A DNA stretch of 64,000 nucleotides from contig NZ_QYAC01000005.1 in NCBI RefSeq assembly GCF_016758195.1, positions 248,001-312,000 on the forward strand, given 5' to 3'. This DNA comes from Leucobacter chromiireducens subsp. solipictus. GTDB taxonomy: Bacteria > Actinomycetota > Actinomycetes > Actinomycetales > Microbacteriaceae. Position 1 is the stretch's first letter, and the number at the start of each line of letters is the position of its first letter. Under the pieces are notes generated by a model. It was not told where the DNA came from and ran no database searches. It was given only the letters and a program-made list of their open reading frames with translations. Both the position numbers and the translations under genes were made by a program. Below, piece after piece: positions 52,796 to 61,425 of this stretch.

Positions 52796-52838
52796 GAAAC
52801 CGCTGGTCCGGTCCTCACCGGATAGGATCAGCGGTTTC
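52796..52838. terminator. Nested bidirectional hairpin
   Basis: Ten-base outer arms GAAACCGCTG/CAGCGGTTTC enclose an inner TCCGGT/ACCGGA stem. It separates the converging ABC and GT2 genes, and its right arm lies in the last codons and stop of the GT2 gene. Confidence 0.7.
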
Positions 52839-53913
52839 CGTTCATGATCCGGAAGCCGGCGAACAGGGTGCGGAAGGGCGCTTGCGCGGCGAGCACCCGG
52901 AACGGGTTGCGCGTGAGCAGCGTCGGGACCGACAAGTACGCGTGCCGCGCTTCGAGCCCACTCATGATGCTGTCCGGAGTGCTGTCGGCCGCGCGAAGGT
53001 GATCGAGGACGCGGCGGTCGGCGAGGGACAGGAGCGCCAGTGCGCCGGGTGCCAGCTGCTCAAAGCGGTCAAGCAGCGCCAGGATGTCGGAGCGATTCGT
53101 CGCCAGATCTTCGGGCGTCCGGATACGCGCCAGAATGGCGTCGAAGACGTGAATCCGGATCAGCTTCACCACGATGGCGACGCGGTCTCGCCGACGGGCA
53201 TTCTGAAACCAGGGAAACTCCGAGATCTCGTCGAGGAACGCGAAGTCTTGCGCCAGCGGTCGAGGTGCTGAGGTGACTCGGTCACTCGCATCCGCGTTGA
53301 TGATGTAGGCCGGGCCGTCCAGGTCGTATGCGATATTTCGCCCGGTAAACCACAGGGTCAGCGAATACGCCAGATCTTCGCCGGACGGCAAGCCCTCGGT
53401 GAGTCGGAGGTCGCCGAAACGCTCGCGGTCAATCAGGCCGAGTGGTGCGCTCCGATAGGCGAGTCGGTCGCGGCGGCCGTCCAACTGGCGCGTGCGGCGA
53501 CCATTTCGGACGGGCGGGTAGGGGTCGGTGCGGCCATCCGCGAGTCGAATCTTCGCGATGATCGCCTCGGCCCCGGTCTCTTCCTGGAGCGCAAGCCAAG
53601 AGTCGATGGCTCCCGGTGCCAGCTCATCGTCCGAACCCATTACCGAAATGAATGGGGCTGTGGACTGGGCAAAGCCGTAGTTCATCGGTCCGGCGGGGGA
53701 GGGGATTCCGTCCTGCAGATCCAGCACCCGAAGTCGCGGGTCGGCGGCGTAGCTACCCAGATTTGCGCGGATGATCTCAGGATCAATATTGTGAGCGACC
53801 ACGTTCACGCGTACCGGAGCGGCGGTGTGATCGAGGACAGAGGCCGCGGCGCGTGCGATGGGGCGGGAAGCGGAATGGACTGCGATCGTGACATCTACGC
53901 GGGGTACGAGCAT
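52828..53913 (-). CDS. GT2 family glycosyltransferase
   Basis: Glycosyltransferase of 361 residues. VDVTIAVHSASRPIARAAASV starts the fold, RLRVLDLQDGIPSPAGPMNYG is the nucleotide side, and SVMGSDDELAPGAIDSWLAL (~91-110) has the metal-binding DDE. LPSGEDLAYSLTLWFTG (~199-215, with the catalytic-type ED) is the acceptor region. The C-terminal ~130 residues are helical. It is flanked by a shared terminator and a divergent acyltransferase gene and probably belongs to the same glycan pathway. TATCAT lies six bases before ATG. Confidence 0.83.
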   Translation of the reverse strand: MLVPRVDVTIAVHSASRPIARAAASVLDHTAAPVRVNVVAHNIDPEIIRANLGSYAADPRLRVLDLQDGIPSPAGPMNYGFAQSTAPFISVMGSDDELAPGAIDSWLALQEETGAEAIIAKIRLADGRTDPYPPVRNGRRTRQLDGRRDRLAYRSAPLGLIDRERFGDLRLTEGLPSGEDLAYSLTLWFTGRNIAYDLDGPAYIINADASDRVTSAPRPLAQDFAFLDEISEFPWFQNARRRDRVAIVVKLIRIHVFDAILARIRTPEDLATNRSDILALLDRFEQLAPGALALLSLADRRVLDHLRAADSTPDSIMSGLEARHAYLSVPTLLTRNPFRVLAAQAPFRTLFAGFRIMNGNR

Positions 53914-53919
53914 GGGTCG

Positions 53920-53925
53920 ATGATA
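53920..53925 (-). promoter_or_regulatory. Leaderless-type -10 box before GT2 gene
   Basis: TATCAT on the minus strand, then six bases (CGACCC) and ATG. On the opposite strand TATCCT at 53967-53972 is a likely -10 for the divergent acyltransferase gene, with a leader of about 25 bases. Confidence 0.5.
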
Positions 53926-54004
53926 CCGTGCAGCGCATCATGAGCGGCGGGGCCCGAAGGCTCAGGTATCCTAGTTGCTGCCGAAGATCCCAGATTGGAC
54001 CCAC

Positions 54005-55162
54005 GTGACACGCTCCGTCTCAGCGACACTTGCCGAGCCCACACCACGACTCGACTCGCTGACCGGACTCCGGTGGTGGGCGGCGTTCCTCGTGTTCCTG
54101 TTCCACATGCGGGTGTTTGCGCCGCTCCCGGGGCCGATCACGAAGCTCTTCGATGAGGGGTACCTCGGCGTCACGTTCTTCTTTGTGCTGTCTGGCTTCG
54201 TGCTGACCTGGTCGATGCGACCGGGGGTGTCGACGTCCACCTTCTATTGGCGCCGCTTCGCTCGCATCTGGCCGGCCCACATCGTGGCGCTGCTCTTCGC
54301 GATTCCCGTCTTCTACACCCTCAGTACGATTCCCGAGGGGAGCTTCCTCAAGCCGTTCGACTTCGGGATCCTCATGCTGTCCGTGGTGCTCCTGCAAGGC
54401 TGGTGGGCAAATCCGGGCATCCTGTTCTCGGGGAACCCCGCCGCGTGGACGCTGACCGTGGAAGCGCTCTTCTACGCGCTGCACCCGTGGATCTCTCGAA
54501 TCCTGACGCCGCTCGCACGCCGCGGGGCCCTGTGGCTCGCGTTCGGAGCGATTGCCTGGGCGTTCGCCTACCGCCTCGGCGTGGTGATCTGGCCCGAATC
54601 CTGGTTGGTGCAGGTACCTATGCCGATCACACGCGTGCCCGAGTTCCTGCTCGGGATGGCCCTCGCCTGGGCGATGCGCTTGGGATGGCGGCCCGCGCTG
54701 CACCCTGTGCTGGGCGTCGCGGCGCTTGGAGTGGTCGTTGCGGGGATTGTGCTCGCCCCGCTCTCCCCGTGGCTGGCGCGCTTCGCCGTGTTCGGAAACG
54801 AGTTCTTCACGGTTGCCGTGGGCCTCGCGATCGTCGCGTTGACGTCGTATTCCCTGAGCGGCCGCCGCTTCCTCTTTGAGACGCGCTGGCAGGTCAAGCT
54901 GGGCGAGTGGTCGTTTGCGTTCTATCTCGTGCACGCAACCGTGATCTATCTTGCGCTGCGGATCTTCGGTTATCAGGAGGCGAGCTGGCGCAACCTGGCG
55001 TGGTTCGCGGCAGTCCTGGTGGTCGACCTCGTGCTGGCCTGGGCGCTGCACGCCGGGGTCGAACGCCCGCTGGAACGGCGGATGCGCCGCTGGAAGGACG
55101 CGAAGGATCAGCGGCGGCACCGGGTGCCTGCCCCTCAGGACCGCCAGCGGATCGTCGGCTGA
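54005..55162 (+). CDS. Acyltransferase family 3 membrane protein (OafA/YrhL-like)
   Basis: Membrane O-acyltransferase-like protein of 385 residues with about ten hydrophobic segments. LTGLRWWAAFLVFLFHMRVF (~18-37) holds the family's conserved Arg and His in the first span, and GVTFFFVLSGFVLTW plus WRRFARIWPAHIVALL (core R-F-x-R-I-W-P) follow. It probably adds acetyl or another short acyl group to a surface sugar. GTG 54005 is chosen because a TTG start further up would lie within two bases of the likely -10 box. The C-terminal ~25 residues are basic. Confidence 0.87.
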   Translation: MTRSVSATLAEPTPRLDSLTGLRWWAAFLVFLFHMRVFAPLPGPITKLFDEGYLGVTFFFVLSGFVLTWSMRPGVSTSTFYWRRFARIWPAHIVALLFAIPVFYTLSTIPEGSFLKPFDFGILMLSVVLLQGWWANPGILFSGNPAAWTLTVEALFYALHPWISRILTPLARRGALWLAFGAIAWAFAYRLGVVIWPESWLVQVPMPITRVPEFLLGMALAWAMRLGWRPALHPVLGVAALGVVVAGIVLAPLSPWLARFAVFGNEFFTVAVGLAIVALTSYSLSGRRFLFETRWQVKLGEWSFAFYLVHATVIYLALRIFGYQEASWRNLAWFAAVLVVDLVLAWALHAGVERPLERRMRRWKDAKDQRRHRVPAPQDRQRIVG

Positions 55163-55183
55163 CGCGGTGTTTCCCGCGGCGAG

Positions 55184-56410
55184 CTAGGCCTGTCGCGTGA
55201 TCCAGTGATCTCGTAGCGCGGCGGCGCTCATCGCACCCGAGTGCACGGCTGCCACGTAGCCGGGCCCCGCGGCTGCGGCACGCCGAGCGGCTGCCGGATC
55301 TGCGATGAGGCCAGCCACCACATCGTGGAGCGTGTCCGGGGTGGCCTCAACGATGGGGAGTTCACGTCCGGTATCTCGAAGAATGCGCTCCCGCACGCTG
55401 GGGAGCACATGCCCCACGACGACCCGCCCAGACGCCATTGCTTCAGCCGCGGCAACCCCGTAGGAGCCGACCCGGAACTGGTCAAGCACGATATCCGCGC
55501 CGGCAAACACCGTGGGCATCTCCGAGGCCGGGGTGGCCGTGATGAGCTCGTAGTCGAGCGCACCCGCGGCGATCAGCGGTGCGAGCGCCGGCTCGATCCG
55601 GTCGCTGCCCTTCTGGAGTGGGTTGCTCGAGGCATGAATCACGCGGACCCGATCGCCCTCGAACGCGGGCCTCGTGGGGGCGAAGCGCGCGGTGTCCACG
55701 ACGACCGGGCACCAGATCGCCCAGGGGAGATCCGCGGCAAGATCGGGTGTGGAAATAAAGGTGGGGCGACGAAGCCGCTCGAGGAGCGCCAGGTTCGCCT
55801 GGGCATCGCGGCGGAGCACCGGCGTCCGGGGGTCTTCCGCGAAGGGAGACCATTCGGTGAGGCTCATGTGCCGGTCCGGGTCGCGCACGTCGGTGCCGTG
55901 ACCGAGGAACGCCACGGAGATTCCCGCGGCCTCGAGCGCGGCGACTTCCGCTTCGAGGTCGCGTCCCCACCGCTTTCCGAACATGGGGCGTTCGGCCTCG
56001 ACCAGCACGTGCGTGAACTTGCTGACGGACGTCCACTCGGCCTCCGCCCAGTCCGCCGAGGCGTTCACGGCCGCAATGGGCACGAGCGTATCGGCTGGGA
56101 AGGCGTAGCCACCGGGGAGATCGATCGCCATATTGCGGGCACCGATGCTCGGGTCCGAGCGTTCCAGCGCCCGCGCCCAGAGGTAGCCCTGCCCGGCGTA
56201 GTTGGTGGGGGCGATATACACGCGGATATCCGTGTCCGGGACGGCGGTGTGCGGTGCCTCACCGCCCGAGCCCATGAGCCGTGCACTGAGCCGACCCACC
56301 AGGCCGTCCGGGTTTCGGGCGGCGGACTCCATGAGGCGCTGCGCCCACTGGGGGAGCTTCGACCGGTGCGCCACCGCCCACCCGGCGAGGCGAGAGAAGA
56401 ACTCAGTCAT
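55184..56410 (-). CDS. Glycosyltransferase, paralogue A of three
   Basis: GT-B-type glycosyltransferase of 408 residues. The N-terminal ~65 residues are variable, followed by YIAPTNYAGQGYLWARALE (~72-90), HVLVEAERPMFG, FLGHGTDVRDPDRHMSL and, in the second lobe, RVRVIHASSNPLQKGSDRI and VLDQFRVGSYGVAAAEAMASG (~330-350), where the sugar nucleotide binds. The proteins encoded at 57.6-58.8 and 58.8-60.0 kb share all these motifs. Its ATG overlaps the stop of the GT4 gene by four bases. It is the last of four genes transcribed together. The donor sugar is unknown. Confidence 0.8.
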   Translation of the reverse strand: MTEFFSRLAGWAVAHRSKLPQWAQRLMESAARNPDGLVGRLSARLMGSGGEAPHTAVPDTDIRVYIAPTNYAGQGYLWARALERSDPSIGARNMAIDLPGGYAFPADTLVPIAAVNASADWAEAEWTSVSKFTHVLVEAERPMFGKRWGRDLEAEVAALEAAGISVAFLGHGTDVRDPDRHMSLTEWSPFAEDPRTPVLRRDAQANLALLERLRRPTFISTPDLAADLPWAIWCPVVVDTARFAPTRPAFEGDRVRVIHASSNPLQKGSDRIEPALAPLIAAGALDYELITATPASEMPTVFAGADIVLDQFRVGSYGVAAAEAMASGRVVVGHVLPSVRERILRDTGRELPIVEATPDTLHDVVAGLIADPAAARRAAAAGPGYVAAVHSGAMSAAALRDHWITRQA

Positions 56411-57618
56411 ACGGTGGTGCCTTTCTGGGGAGACCGCCCAGACCGGCCGGATCCTCCTCGGCGCCGGCCCGCGGAGCCGACCGCGGTGATGCGCGCGGCG
56501 ACCCGCTCGGCAACGGCGCGCATCGAGTGGTGCGTCGCCGTCCATTCGGCGACCCGCTGCCGCTCGGCGGGGGAGAGCGGCGCGTCCGCGGCATGCCGCA
56601 GCGCGTGCGCGATGGCCTCGGCGGAGTACTCCGCGACGTGGCCCACGGGCACCGTCTGCGCGGCCTCGGTGAGAAACGGTGCCGTGGGGCCGGGCCCTGC
56701 GAAGATCACCGGGCATCCCGCGGCGAGGGACGAGTAGGCCTTCGACGTGAAGGCGTACTCGTAGCCACCTCCGGGCTTCAGGGTCGCGAGGCTCGCGACG
56801 GCGCGCGACAACTGCGGGCTGAGCTCCGCCGCGGGCACCGGATCGGCGAACTCCACGCGCGCGCCGACCCCGAGCGACTCGGCGCGGGCCCGCATCGCCT
56901 CCTGCTCCGTGCCGTTCCCGATGAACCGCAGCCGATAGCCGGGGTGCGTGTCGGAAAACTGGGCGAAGGCGTCGATGAGGATGTCGGCACCGTGCAGCCC
57001 GGTGTAGGTGCCCGCGTAAATGAACAGCCGCTCCGTGGGAACCTCGCGATACCCGAACACTGAGGTGTCGGCCCCGAACCCGGTGACGTCCACCGGCGTG
57101 GTGACCCCCAGATCGCGGACGCGATCGACCACGCCCTGCGAGATCGTGACGAGTTCCGCGGCCCCGCGCATCGCGAAGCGTTCGATCCACCGCAGCACGC
57201 GCACCACGAGACCGGAGTCGGTTGCCTGACCCGCGGCATCCGACCAGATATCGGCCGCGTCATAGACATAGGGGATCCGGCGCAGCGCGCAGATGACGCG
57301 GACCACGGCACCCGTGGTGGGCGGCGGCTCGACAAACACGGCTGCGGGGCGGCGGGCGAACAGGAGGCGAACCGCGAGCGGAATATCGAAGCTCATGTAC
57401 TGCACGTAGCCGCGGACATACCCGTTCGCGTCCCGCAGCACCGGGAAGGTCGCGACGCGCTCCCCGCGCGAGGCCTCACCCTGCCCGGGCAGCGGCTTCG
57501 CGGTGAGAACCTCGACCTCGTGCCCGGCCGCCGTGAGGGCGTCCGAGACCGACCCGAGAAAAAACGATGCCGCGGACGGTTCGGGCCGGTAGATGCGAGT
57601 GGCGATGACAATACGCAT
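56407..57618 (-). CDS. GT4 family glycosyltransferase
   Basis: Glycosyltransferase of 403 residues, GT-B fold. MRIVIATRIYRPEPSAASF and GHEVEVLTAKPLPGQGE begin the acceptor lobe (WbuB-like), VYDAADIWSDAAGQA lies in the middle, RLFIYAGTYTGLHGADILIDAF starts the nucleotide lobe (~217), and YAFTSKAYSSLAAGCPVIFAG carries the late loop. The C-terminal ~25 residues are Gly/Arg-rich and probably disordered. It lies two bases after the paralogue B gene and overlaps paralogue A, so it is inserted in the middle of a paralogue cluster in a single operon. It may be an N-acetylamino-sugar transferase, by analogy with WbuB; this is uncertain. Confidence 0.85.
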   Translation of the reverse strand: MRIVIATRIYRPEPSAASFFLGSVSDALTAAGHEVEVLTAKPLPGQGEASRGERVATFPVLRDANGYVRGYVQYMSFDIPLAVRLLFARRPAAVFVEPPPTTGAVVRVICALRRIPYVYDAADIWSDAAGQATDSGLVVRVLRWIERFAMRGAAELVTISQGVVDRVRDLGVTTPVDVTGFGADTSVFGYREVPTERLFIYAGTYTGLHGADILIDAFAQFSDTHPGYRLRFIGNGTEQEAMRARAESLGVGARVEFADPVPAAELSPQLSRAVASLATLKPGGGYEYAFTSKAYSSLAAGCPVIFAGPGPTAPFLTEAAQTVPVGHVAEYSAEAIAHALRHAADAPLSPAERQRVAEWTATHHSMRAVAERVAARITAVGSAGRRRGGSGRSGRSPQKGTTV

Positions 57619-57620
57619 GG

Positions 57621-58793
57621 TTACGCGTCCAGGAAGTGCCGCATCAAGACATCCCGGGAGAAGGCACCGCTGTGGAGGCGACGCACAAACTCCGGCCCCT
57701 GCGCGGCGATCTCCCGGTAGTGGTCACGCCGCTCGGCGATATCGCGCAGGCGAGCCTCAACGGTGTCCGGGGTGGTTTCCGGGATCGGAAGCGGCATCCC
57801 CGCCTCCTTCTCGACCGCATCCCGCACCTGCTGACTCACATGTGCGAGCACGATCCGGCCCGACGCCATCGTCTCGCAGGCGGCGACGCCGTAGTCTGCG
57901 GCGCGGAACTGATCCAGAACAACGTCGGCGTCCGCAAACACCGCCGGCATCTGATCATTCGGGACGCCGCGGAGCTCAACGTAGTCGATGAGTTCTTCGT
58001 CGTGCAGCCGCTGCACGGTGGGCGCGATCAGCGTGGTTCCCTTGGGAATCGGATTCGTGGGGGCGTGCACGACCTTGAGGCGATCACGCACGAGCAGCGG
58101 CTCGGAGTTGCGCCACTTCTCGGGATCGATGATCACCCCGAGGAAATGGGAGTTCGGGAGATCGAGGAGCAGCCCGGCAGTCGAGACAAACGTGGGGACG
58201 TCGAGATCAGCGATGAGCTTGAGGTTCTTCTCGACGACCTTTTCCACGAGTTCGGGAGCCACCCATTCGTCGTTGTGAAAGTACGACCACTCGTGCAGGT
58301 CAGCATGCCGCGACGGGAGACGCACGTCGGTCCCATGCCCCACGATTGCGAGCTTGAGCCCCGCATCCTGGAGCTCGGCGGCCTGCCGGTACATATCGCC
58401 CGAGTACCGGCCGCCGAGGATCGGGAAGCACGCCTCAATGAGGACATGCGTGTAGTGCTCGGAGAGCGTGGTGAGCATCGATTTCTGCCAGGCGCGGGAG
58501 TGCTCGGCGGTGCGCCAGGTCACGGTGTAGTCCGCCGCGTAGCCGAGCGGATTGTTTGCCTCGTGGACATAGTTCCGGGCGGATACCCGGCCGGTCTCCT
58601 CGACGGCACGCGACCAGCGAAACCCCTGCCCGGCATAGTTCACGGGCCCCACGAGGAGGCGGATGGGGCGTGACGGATCGGGGAGCGGGGGCGCCGGAGG
58701 AACAACACCCCGGAGTCGATCGACACCGGAGGCAATGGCATCCTGCGCTGGCTTCGGAGCGAGATTCCAGAGTCGTTCAGCTGCTGGGTGCAC
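57621..58793 (-). CDS. Glycosyltransferase, paralogue B of three
   Basis: Relative of paralogues A and C, 390 residues. LVGPVNYAGQGFRWSRAVEE (~45-64), THVLIEACFPILGGRY, VGHGTDVRLPSRHADLHEW, RLKVVHAPTNPIPKG and VLDQFRAADYGVAACETMASG (~310-330) repeat the family motifs, while the N-terminal ~35 residues differ. Start chosen at GTG 58793, which overlaps the stop of paralogue C by 17 bases and has AAAGGA eight bases upstream; a start 37 codons earlier would overlap the previous gene by more than 120 bases. Confidence 0.78.
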   Translation of the reverse strand: MHPAAERLWNLAPKPAQDAIASGVDRLRGVVPPAPPLPDPSRPIRLLVGPVNYAGQGFRWSRAVEETGRVSARNYVHEANNPLGYAADYTVTWRTAEHSRAWQKSMLTTLSEHYTHVLIEACFPILGGRYSGDMYRQAAELQDAGLKLAIVGHGTDVRLPSRHADLHEWSYFHNDEWVAPELVEKVVEKNLKLIADLDVPTFVSTAGLLLDLPNSHFLGVIIDPEKWRNSEPLLVRDRLKVVHAPTNPIPKGTTLIAPTVQRLHDEELIDYVELRGVPNDQMPAVFADADVVLDQFRAADYGVAACETMASGRIVLAHVSQQVRDAVEKEAGMPLPIPETTPDTVEARLRDIAERRDHYREIAAQGPEFVRRLHSGAFSRDVLMRHFLDA

Positions 58794-60024
58794 TGACGGG
58801 GTCCTTTCGGTCGTCGGAAGACGTGTCGGGTGCCTGGAGCCAATGCTCGCGGAGTGCGCGGGCTGACATGCGGCCGTCGTGGACTGCTCGGACAAAGTCG
58901 ACACCGCGCGCGGAGTGCGCGGTCATGGACGGCAGCGCTGCGAGATCGCGGAGCACCTGTTCGAGGGTGTCGGGGGTGGCCTCGAGCACGGGAAGTTCGA
59001 GGCCGCTTGCCGCGAGCACCGCGTCTCGAACCTGTGCAGATACCTGCCCGATCGCGAGGCATCCGGCGGCCATGGCCTCGCACGCAGCGACCCCGTACGA
59101 CCCGGCACGGAACTGATCCAGCATGACGTCCGCTGCGGCGAACACTCCGGGCATGTCCGCGGAGGGGACACCCTGGATCAGCGTGAACTCGATCAGCCCT
59201 TCAGCCTGCAATCGCTCGAGCACCGGCATCACCATCGCGGTGCCCTTGTAGGCTGCCACCGAGGGGGCATGGACCACCCGCAACGGCGAGCCGGCCGCGC
59301 GTTGGCCGCGAGCCGGGGCCGCCCAGCGTTCGGGGTCCACCACGACCGGGCACCAGCGCGCGTGCGGCAGGTCGACCAAAAGGTCAGGCGTCGAGACGAA
59401 CGCGGGTCGACCGCTGTCAGTGACGAGCGCGATGTTGCGCGCTGCGAGTTGTTCGGCCCGGGGAAGGTAGACGGCCTCGTCGGAGTAGTACGAGAGCGGA
59501 TTTCCCGCGATGTGCCGGGACGGGAGGCGCGCGTCGGTGCCGTGCGCGAGGTACGCGACACTCACCCCCTGATCCTCGAGGGCTGCGGCCTGCGCCGTCA
59601 CCGAGCGGCCCATGAGCCTCCCGAACGGGGGTTCCTCGGCCTCGATGAGGACGTGAGTCGCGCTCGCCGCAGCGGCGAACTGCCGCTGCTGCCAGTCCGG
59701 GTCGTTGTGGTACGTGCCGACCGGAACGACGAGGTCCGCGTCGAAGGCAAAGCCTCCCGGCACCTCGATCGCCATGTTCCGGGCGGAGATCTGAGGATCC
59801 GCCGATTCAAGCGCGCGAGCCCAGGCGGTGCCCTGACCCGAATAGTTCACGGGGGCGATGAGGACGCGGGTGGCAGCGGCCCCGAACTCGGTCGCGGGGA
59901 TCGTGCCGTGCGGGGCAGGCGCCCCGAGCCGCCGCGCGGCGATCCGGCCGAGCGGGCTCATCGGGGCGTCGGCGAGCCGGTCGATCCCGCGGTTCACCCA
60001 CGCGGGCAGGCGATTGCGGTTCAC
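58777..60024 (-). CDS. Glycosyltransferase, paralogue C of three
   Basis: GT-B-type enzyme of 415 residues. LIAPVNYSGQGTAWARALES (~55-74), HVLIEAEEPPFGRLMG, YLAHGTDARLPSRHIAG, PLRVVHAPSVAAYKGTAMV and MLDQFRAGSYGVAACEAMAAG (~328-348) match paralogues A and B; over most of its length it is closest to A. It heads the four-gene operon C-B-GT4-A. Its GTG start has no ribosome binding site but overlaps the stop of a 12-codon reading frame that begins at a leaderless-type start, so translation may depend on coupling to that leader. Confidence 0.8.
   Translation of the reverse strand: MNRNRLPAWVNRGIDRLADAPMSPLGRIAARRLGAPAPHGTIPATEFGAAATRVLIAPVNYSGQGTAWARALESADPQISARNMAIEVPGGFAFDADLVVPVGTYHNDPDWQQRQFAAAASATHVLIEAEEPPFGRLMGRSVTAQAAALEDQGVSVAYLAHGTDARLPSRHIAGNPLSYYSDEAVYLPRAEQLAARNIALVTDSGRPAFVSTPDLLVDLPHARWCPVVVDPERWAAPARGQRAAGSPLRVVHAPSVAAYKGTAMVMPVLERLQAEGLIEFTLIQGVPSADMPGVFAAADVMLDQFRAGSYGVAACEAMAAGCLAIGQVSAQVRDAVLAASGLELPVLEATPDTLEQVLRDLAALPSMTAHSARGVDFVRAVHDGRMSARALREHWLQAPDTSSDDRKDPVSAPSS
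58802..58807 (-). promoter_or_regulatory. Ribosome binding site choosing the paralogue B start
   Basis: AAAGGA on the minus strand inside the end of paralogue C, eight bases before GTG 58793. Confidence 0.6.
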
Positions 60025-60059
60025 AGGGTGCGGGTTCCCGCGCGGTTCGGTGCTGCCAT
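60021..60059 (-). CDS. 12-codon upstream reading frame (MAAPNRAGTRTL)
   Basis: ATG GCA GCA ... CTG TGA on the minus strand. The ATG is seven bases after TAAGAT, and its TGA overlaps the GTG of paralogue C as GTGA. A ribosome that loads at the leaderless ATG would finish on top of the next start. This is a candidate leader peptide; no known attenuator peptide is recognised (no runs of one amino acid). Confidence 0.45.
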   Translation of the reverse strand: MAAPNRAGTRTL

Positions 60060-60066
60060 GCGTGCA

Positions 60067-60072
60067 ATCTTA
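60067..60072 (-). promoter_or_regulatory. Leaderless-type -10 box of the glycosyltransferase operon
   Basis: TAAGAT on the minus strand, seven bases before the leader ATG at 60059. Confidence 0.5.
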
Positions 60073-60199
60073 GCGCGGGGTGCCTGCGCGGCCCGGGTGT
60101 GCGCGTGGGGTGACGTCTCCCGTAGCATGGGGCACATTGTGTTCTCTTGTCAGACCCATTGCCGGCACGCGCTGGCCGCGACTTGAACGGCAGACCAGC

Positions 60200-60874
60200 A
60201 TGACCTCTTCCGCTACTGAAACGTACGACTACTCGCTGAAGTCCTACTCGGACACGCTGCGCGCCTATCGCGACGCCGGGTACGCGGTGACGGGATTCCA
60301 GGAGTATCTCGCAGCACCGCAGACGCAGCACCTGGTGCTGCGCCACGACATCGATAACACCATCGAGCAGGCAATGCGGGTGGCGCGCGTCGACGCCGAA
60401 GCTGGCTGCACCTCGACGTTCTTCCTCCGGGTGCACGCCCGCGGCTACAACCTCATGAGCCTGCAGTCGCTGCAGTTCATCCAGGAGATGGAGGGGCTCG
60501 GACACGAGGTCCAGTTGCACCTGGAAGGCGGGCTCTCGGACTGGCTCGGCGGCGACAACTGGGAGTGGGCCGAGCGCCAGCGCGCAGTATTCGAGGCCGC
60601 GGTCGGTCGGCCCCTCGGCGGCTTCAGCTCGCACGAGCCCGCGCGCATGGGCGGCATGGAATTTGCGAATGCGCTGCGCGAGAAGTGGAGCGACACCGTT
60701 GCGTACCACGCCTACGAGGAACGCTTCATGATGCCGCACATGAAGTACCTGAGCGACTCGAGCGGCCGCTGGCGCGAGGGCCACTTCGGCATGTGGGTCG
60801 GCAAGGAGCCCCTGATGCAGGTGCTCACGCACCCGTTCTGGTGGTTCGAGAAGGTCCCGGCCGAAAACTACTAG
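60200..60874 (+). CDS. Polysaccharide deacetylase-like protein
   Basis: Protein of 224 residues with a NodB-like pattern: LVLRHDIDNTIEQA (~45-58, Asp50 and Asp52 as possible catalytic and metal residues), STFFLRVHARGYN (~72-84) and GHEVQLHLEGG (~101-111, His102 and His107). SHEPARMGG (~140) may be a further active-site loop. The C-terminus ends HPFWWFEKVPAENY, a pattern I associate with deacetylase-like proteins of surface-glycan loci. It has no signal peptide, so it should act in the cytoplasm on a sugar nucleotide or lipid-linked precursor. It is divergent from the glycosyltransferase operon. The substrate is unknown; confidence in the fold is higher than in activity. Confidence 0.72.
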   Translation: MTSSATETYDYSLKSYSDTLRAYRDAGYAVTGFQEYLAAPQTQHLVLRHDIDNTIEQAMRVARVDAEAGCTSTFFLRVHARGYNLMSLQSLQFIQEMEGLGHEVQLHLEGGLSDWLGGDNWEWAERQRAVFEAAVGRPLGGFSSHEPARMGGMEFANALREKWSDTVAYHAYEERFMMPHMKYLSDSSGRWREGHFGMWVGKEPLMQVLTHPFWWFEKVPAENY

Positions 60875-61022
60875 TCACGGTCTTCCCGAGCTGAGGGCCG
60901 AGGCGTCCACCCGCGCGCACTCAGTCTGCTTGGTTCGCGCAGAACGGCCGTGAAGCTGGTGCCCGGGGTACAGGGCGTTGGGTCCGAGGCTTGGATCGTG
61001 CCGCGTCCTCAGCGCTGCGGCG

Positions 61023-61074
61023 TTGCGCAGGGGCAGCGTACTGCAGCATTGCGCGGGGGCACCGTACTGCGGCG
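61023..61074 (+). repeat. Two tandem copies of a 26-base repeat, plus partial third
   Basis: Copies at 61023-61048 and 61049-61074 share TTGCGC, GGGGCA, CGTACTGC and GC at the same spacing and differ at about five positions. A third copy begins TCGCGCGGC and then diverges. Confidence 0.7.
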
Positions 61075-61114
61075 TCGCGCGGCGACCCCTGTGCCGGGTG
61101 GACACGCATACCGC

Positions 61115-61175
61115 GGAGATTCACGGGCCGGGTGCCGGATCCGGCTCGAAATCTCCTGCGCGTTCGTGAATCTCC
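61115..61175. repeat. 11-base inverted repeat with 39-base loop
   Basis: GGAGATTCACG (61115-61125) and CGTGAATCTCC (61165-61175) are perfect complements. The loop is GC-rich and can pair further (GCCGGATCCGGC-like core). Confidence 0.65.
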
Positions 61176-61425
61176 GAGTCGTTGGTGAATGGGTGCGCCC
61201 GACCTCACCCCGTGGCACGGGTACTCGCCGGATCCGCGGAGCCTGGGTGCGGGAAACGCTCGCGAAACACCCCTCACCCGATTCACCCCCGACACCCATT
61301 CGCGGACCTCGGACGCCGCCCGATGGCGCAGCCCATCCGCGCGTGAGACACCCGCATCGTGCGAGGCACCCGGAACGGTGCGAGACGCCCGAGGGCGCTC
61401 ACGAGACGCCCGGGGCGGGCGTTCG

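Larger units (their letters stand above)
60875..61425. other. 551-base gap without a credible gene
   Basis: The open frames here are GC-biased on all strands and show no family features. The stretch holds a 26-base tandem repeat, a long inverted repeat (both listed separately), and a run of GAGACGCCCG-like phrases near 61330-61420. It could be a degraded gene, a structured untranslated region or a small RNA locus. Confidence 0.6.
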
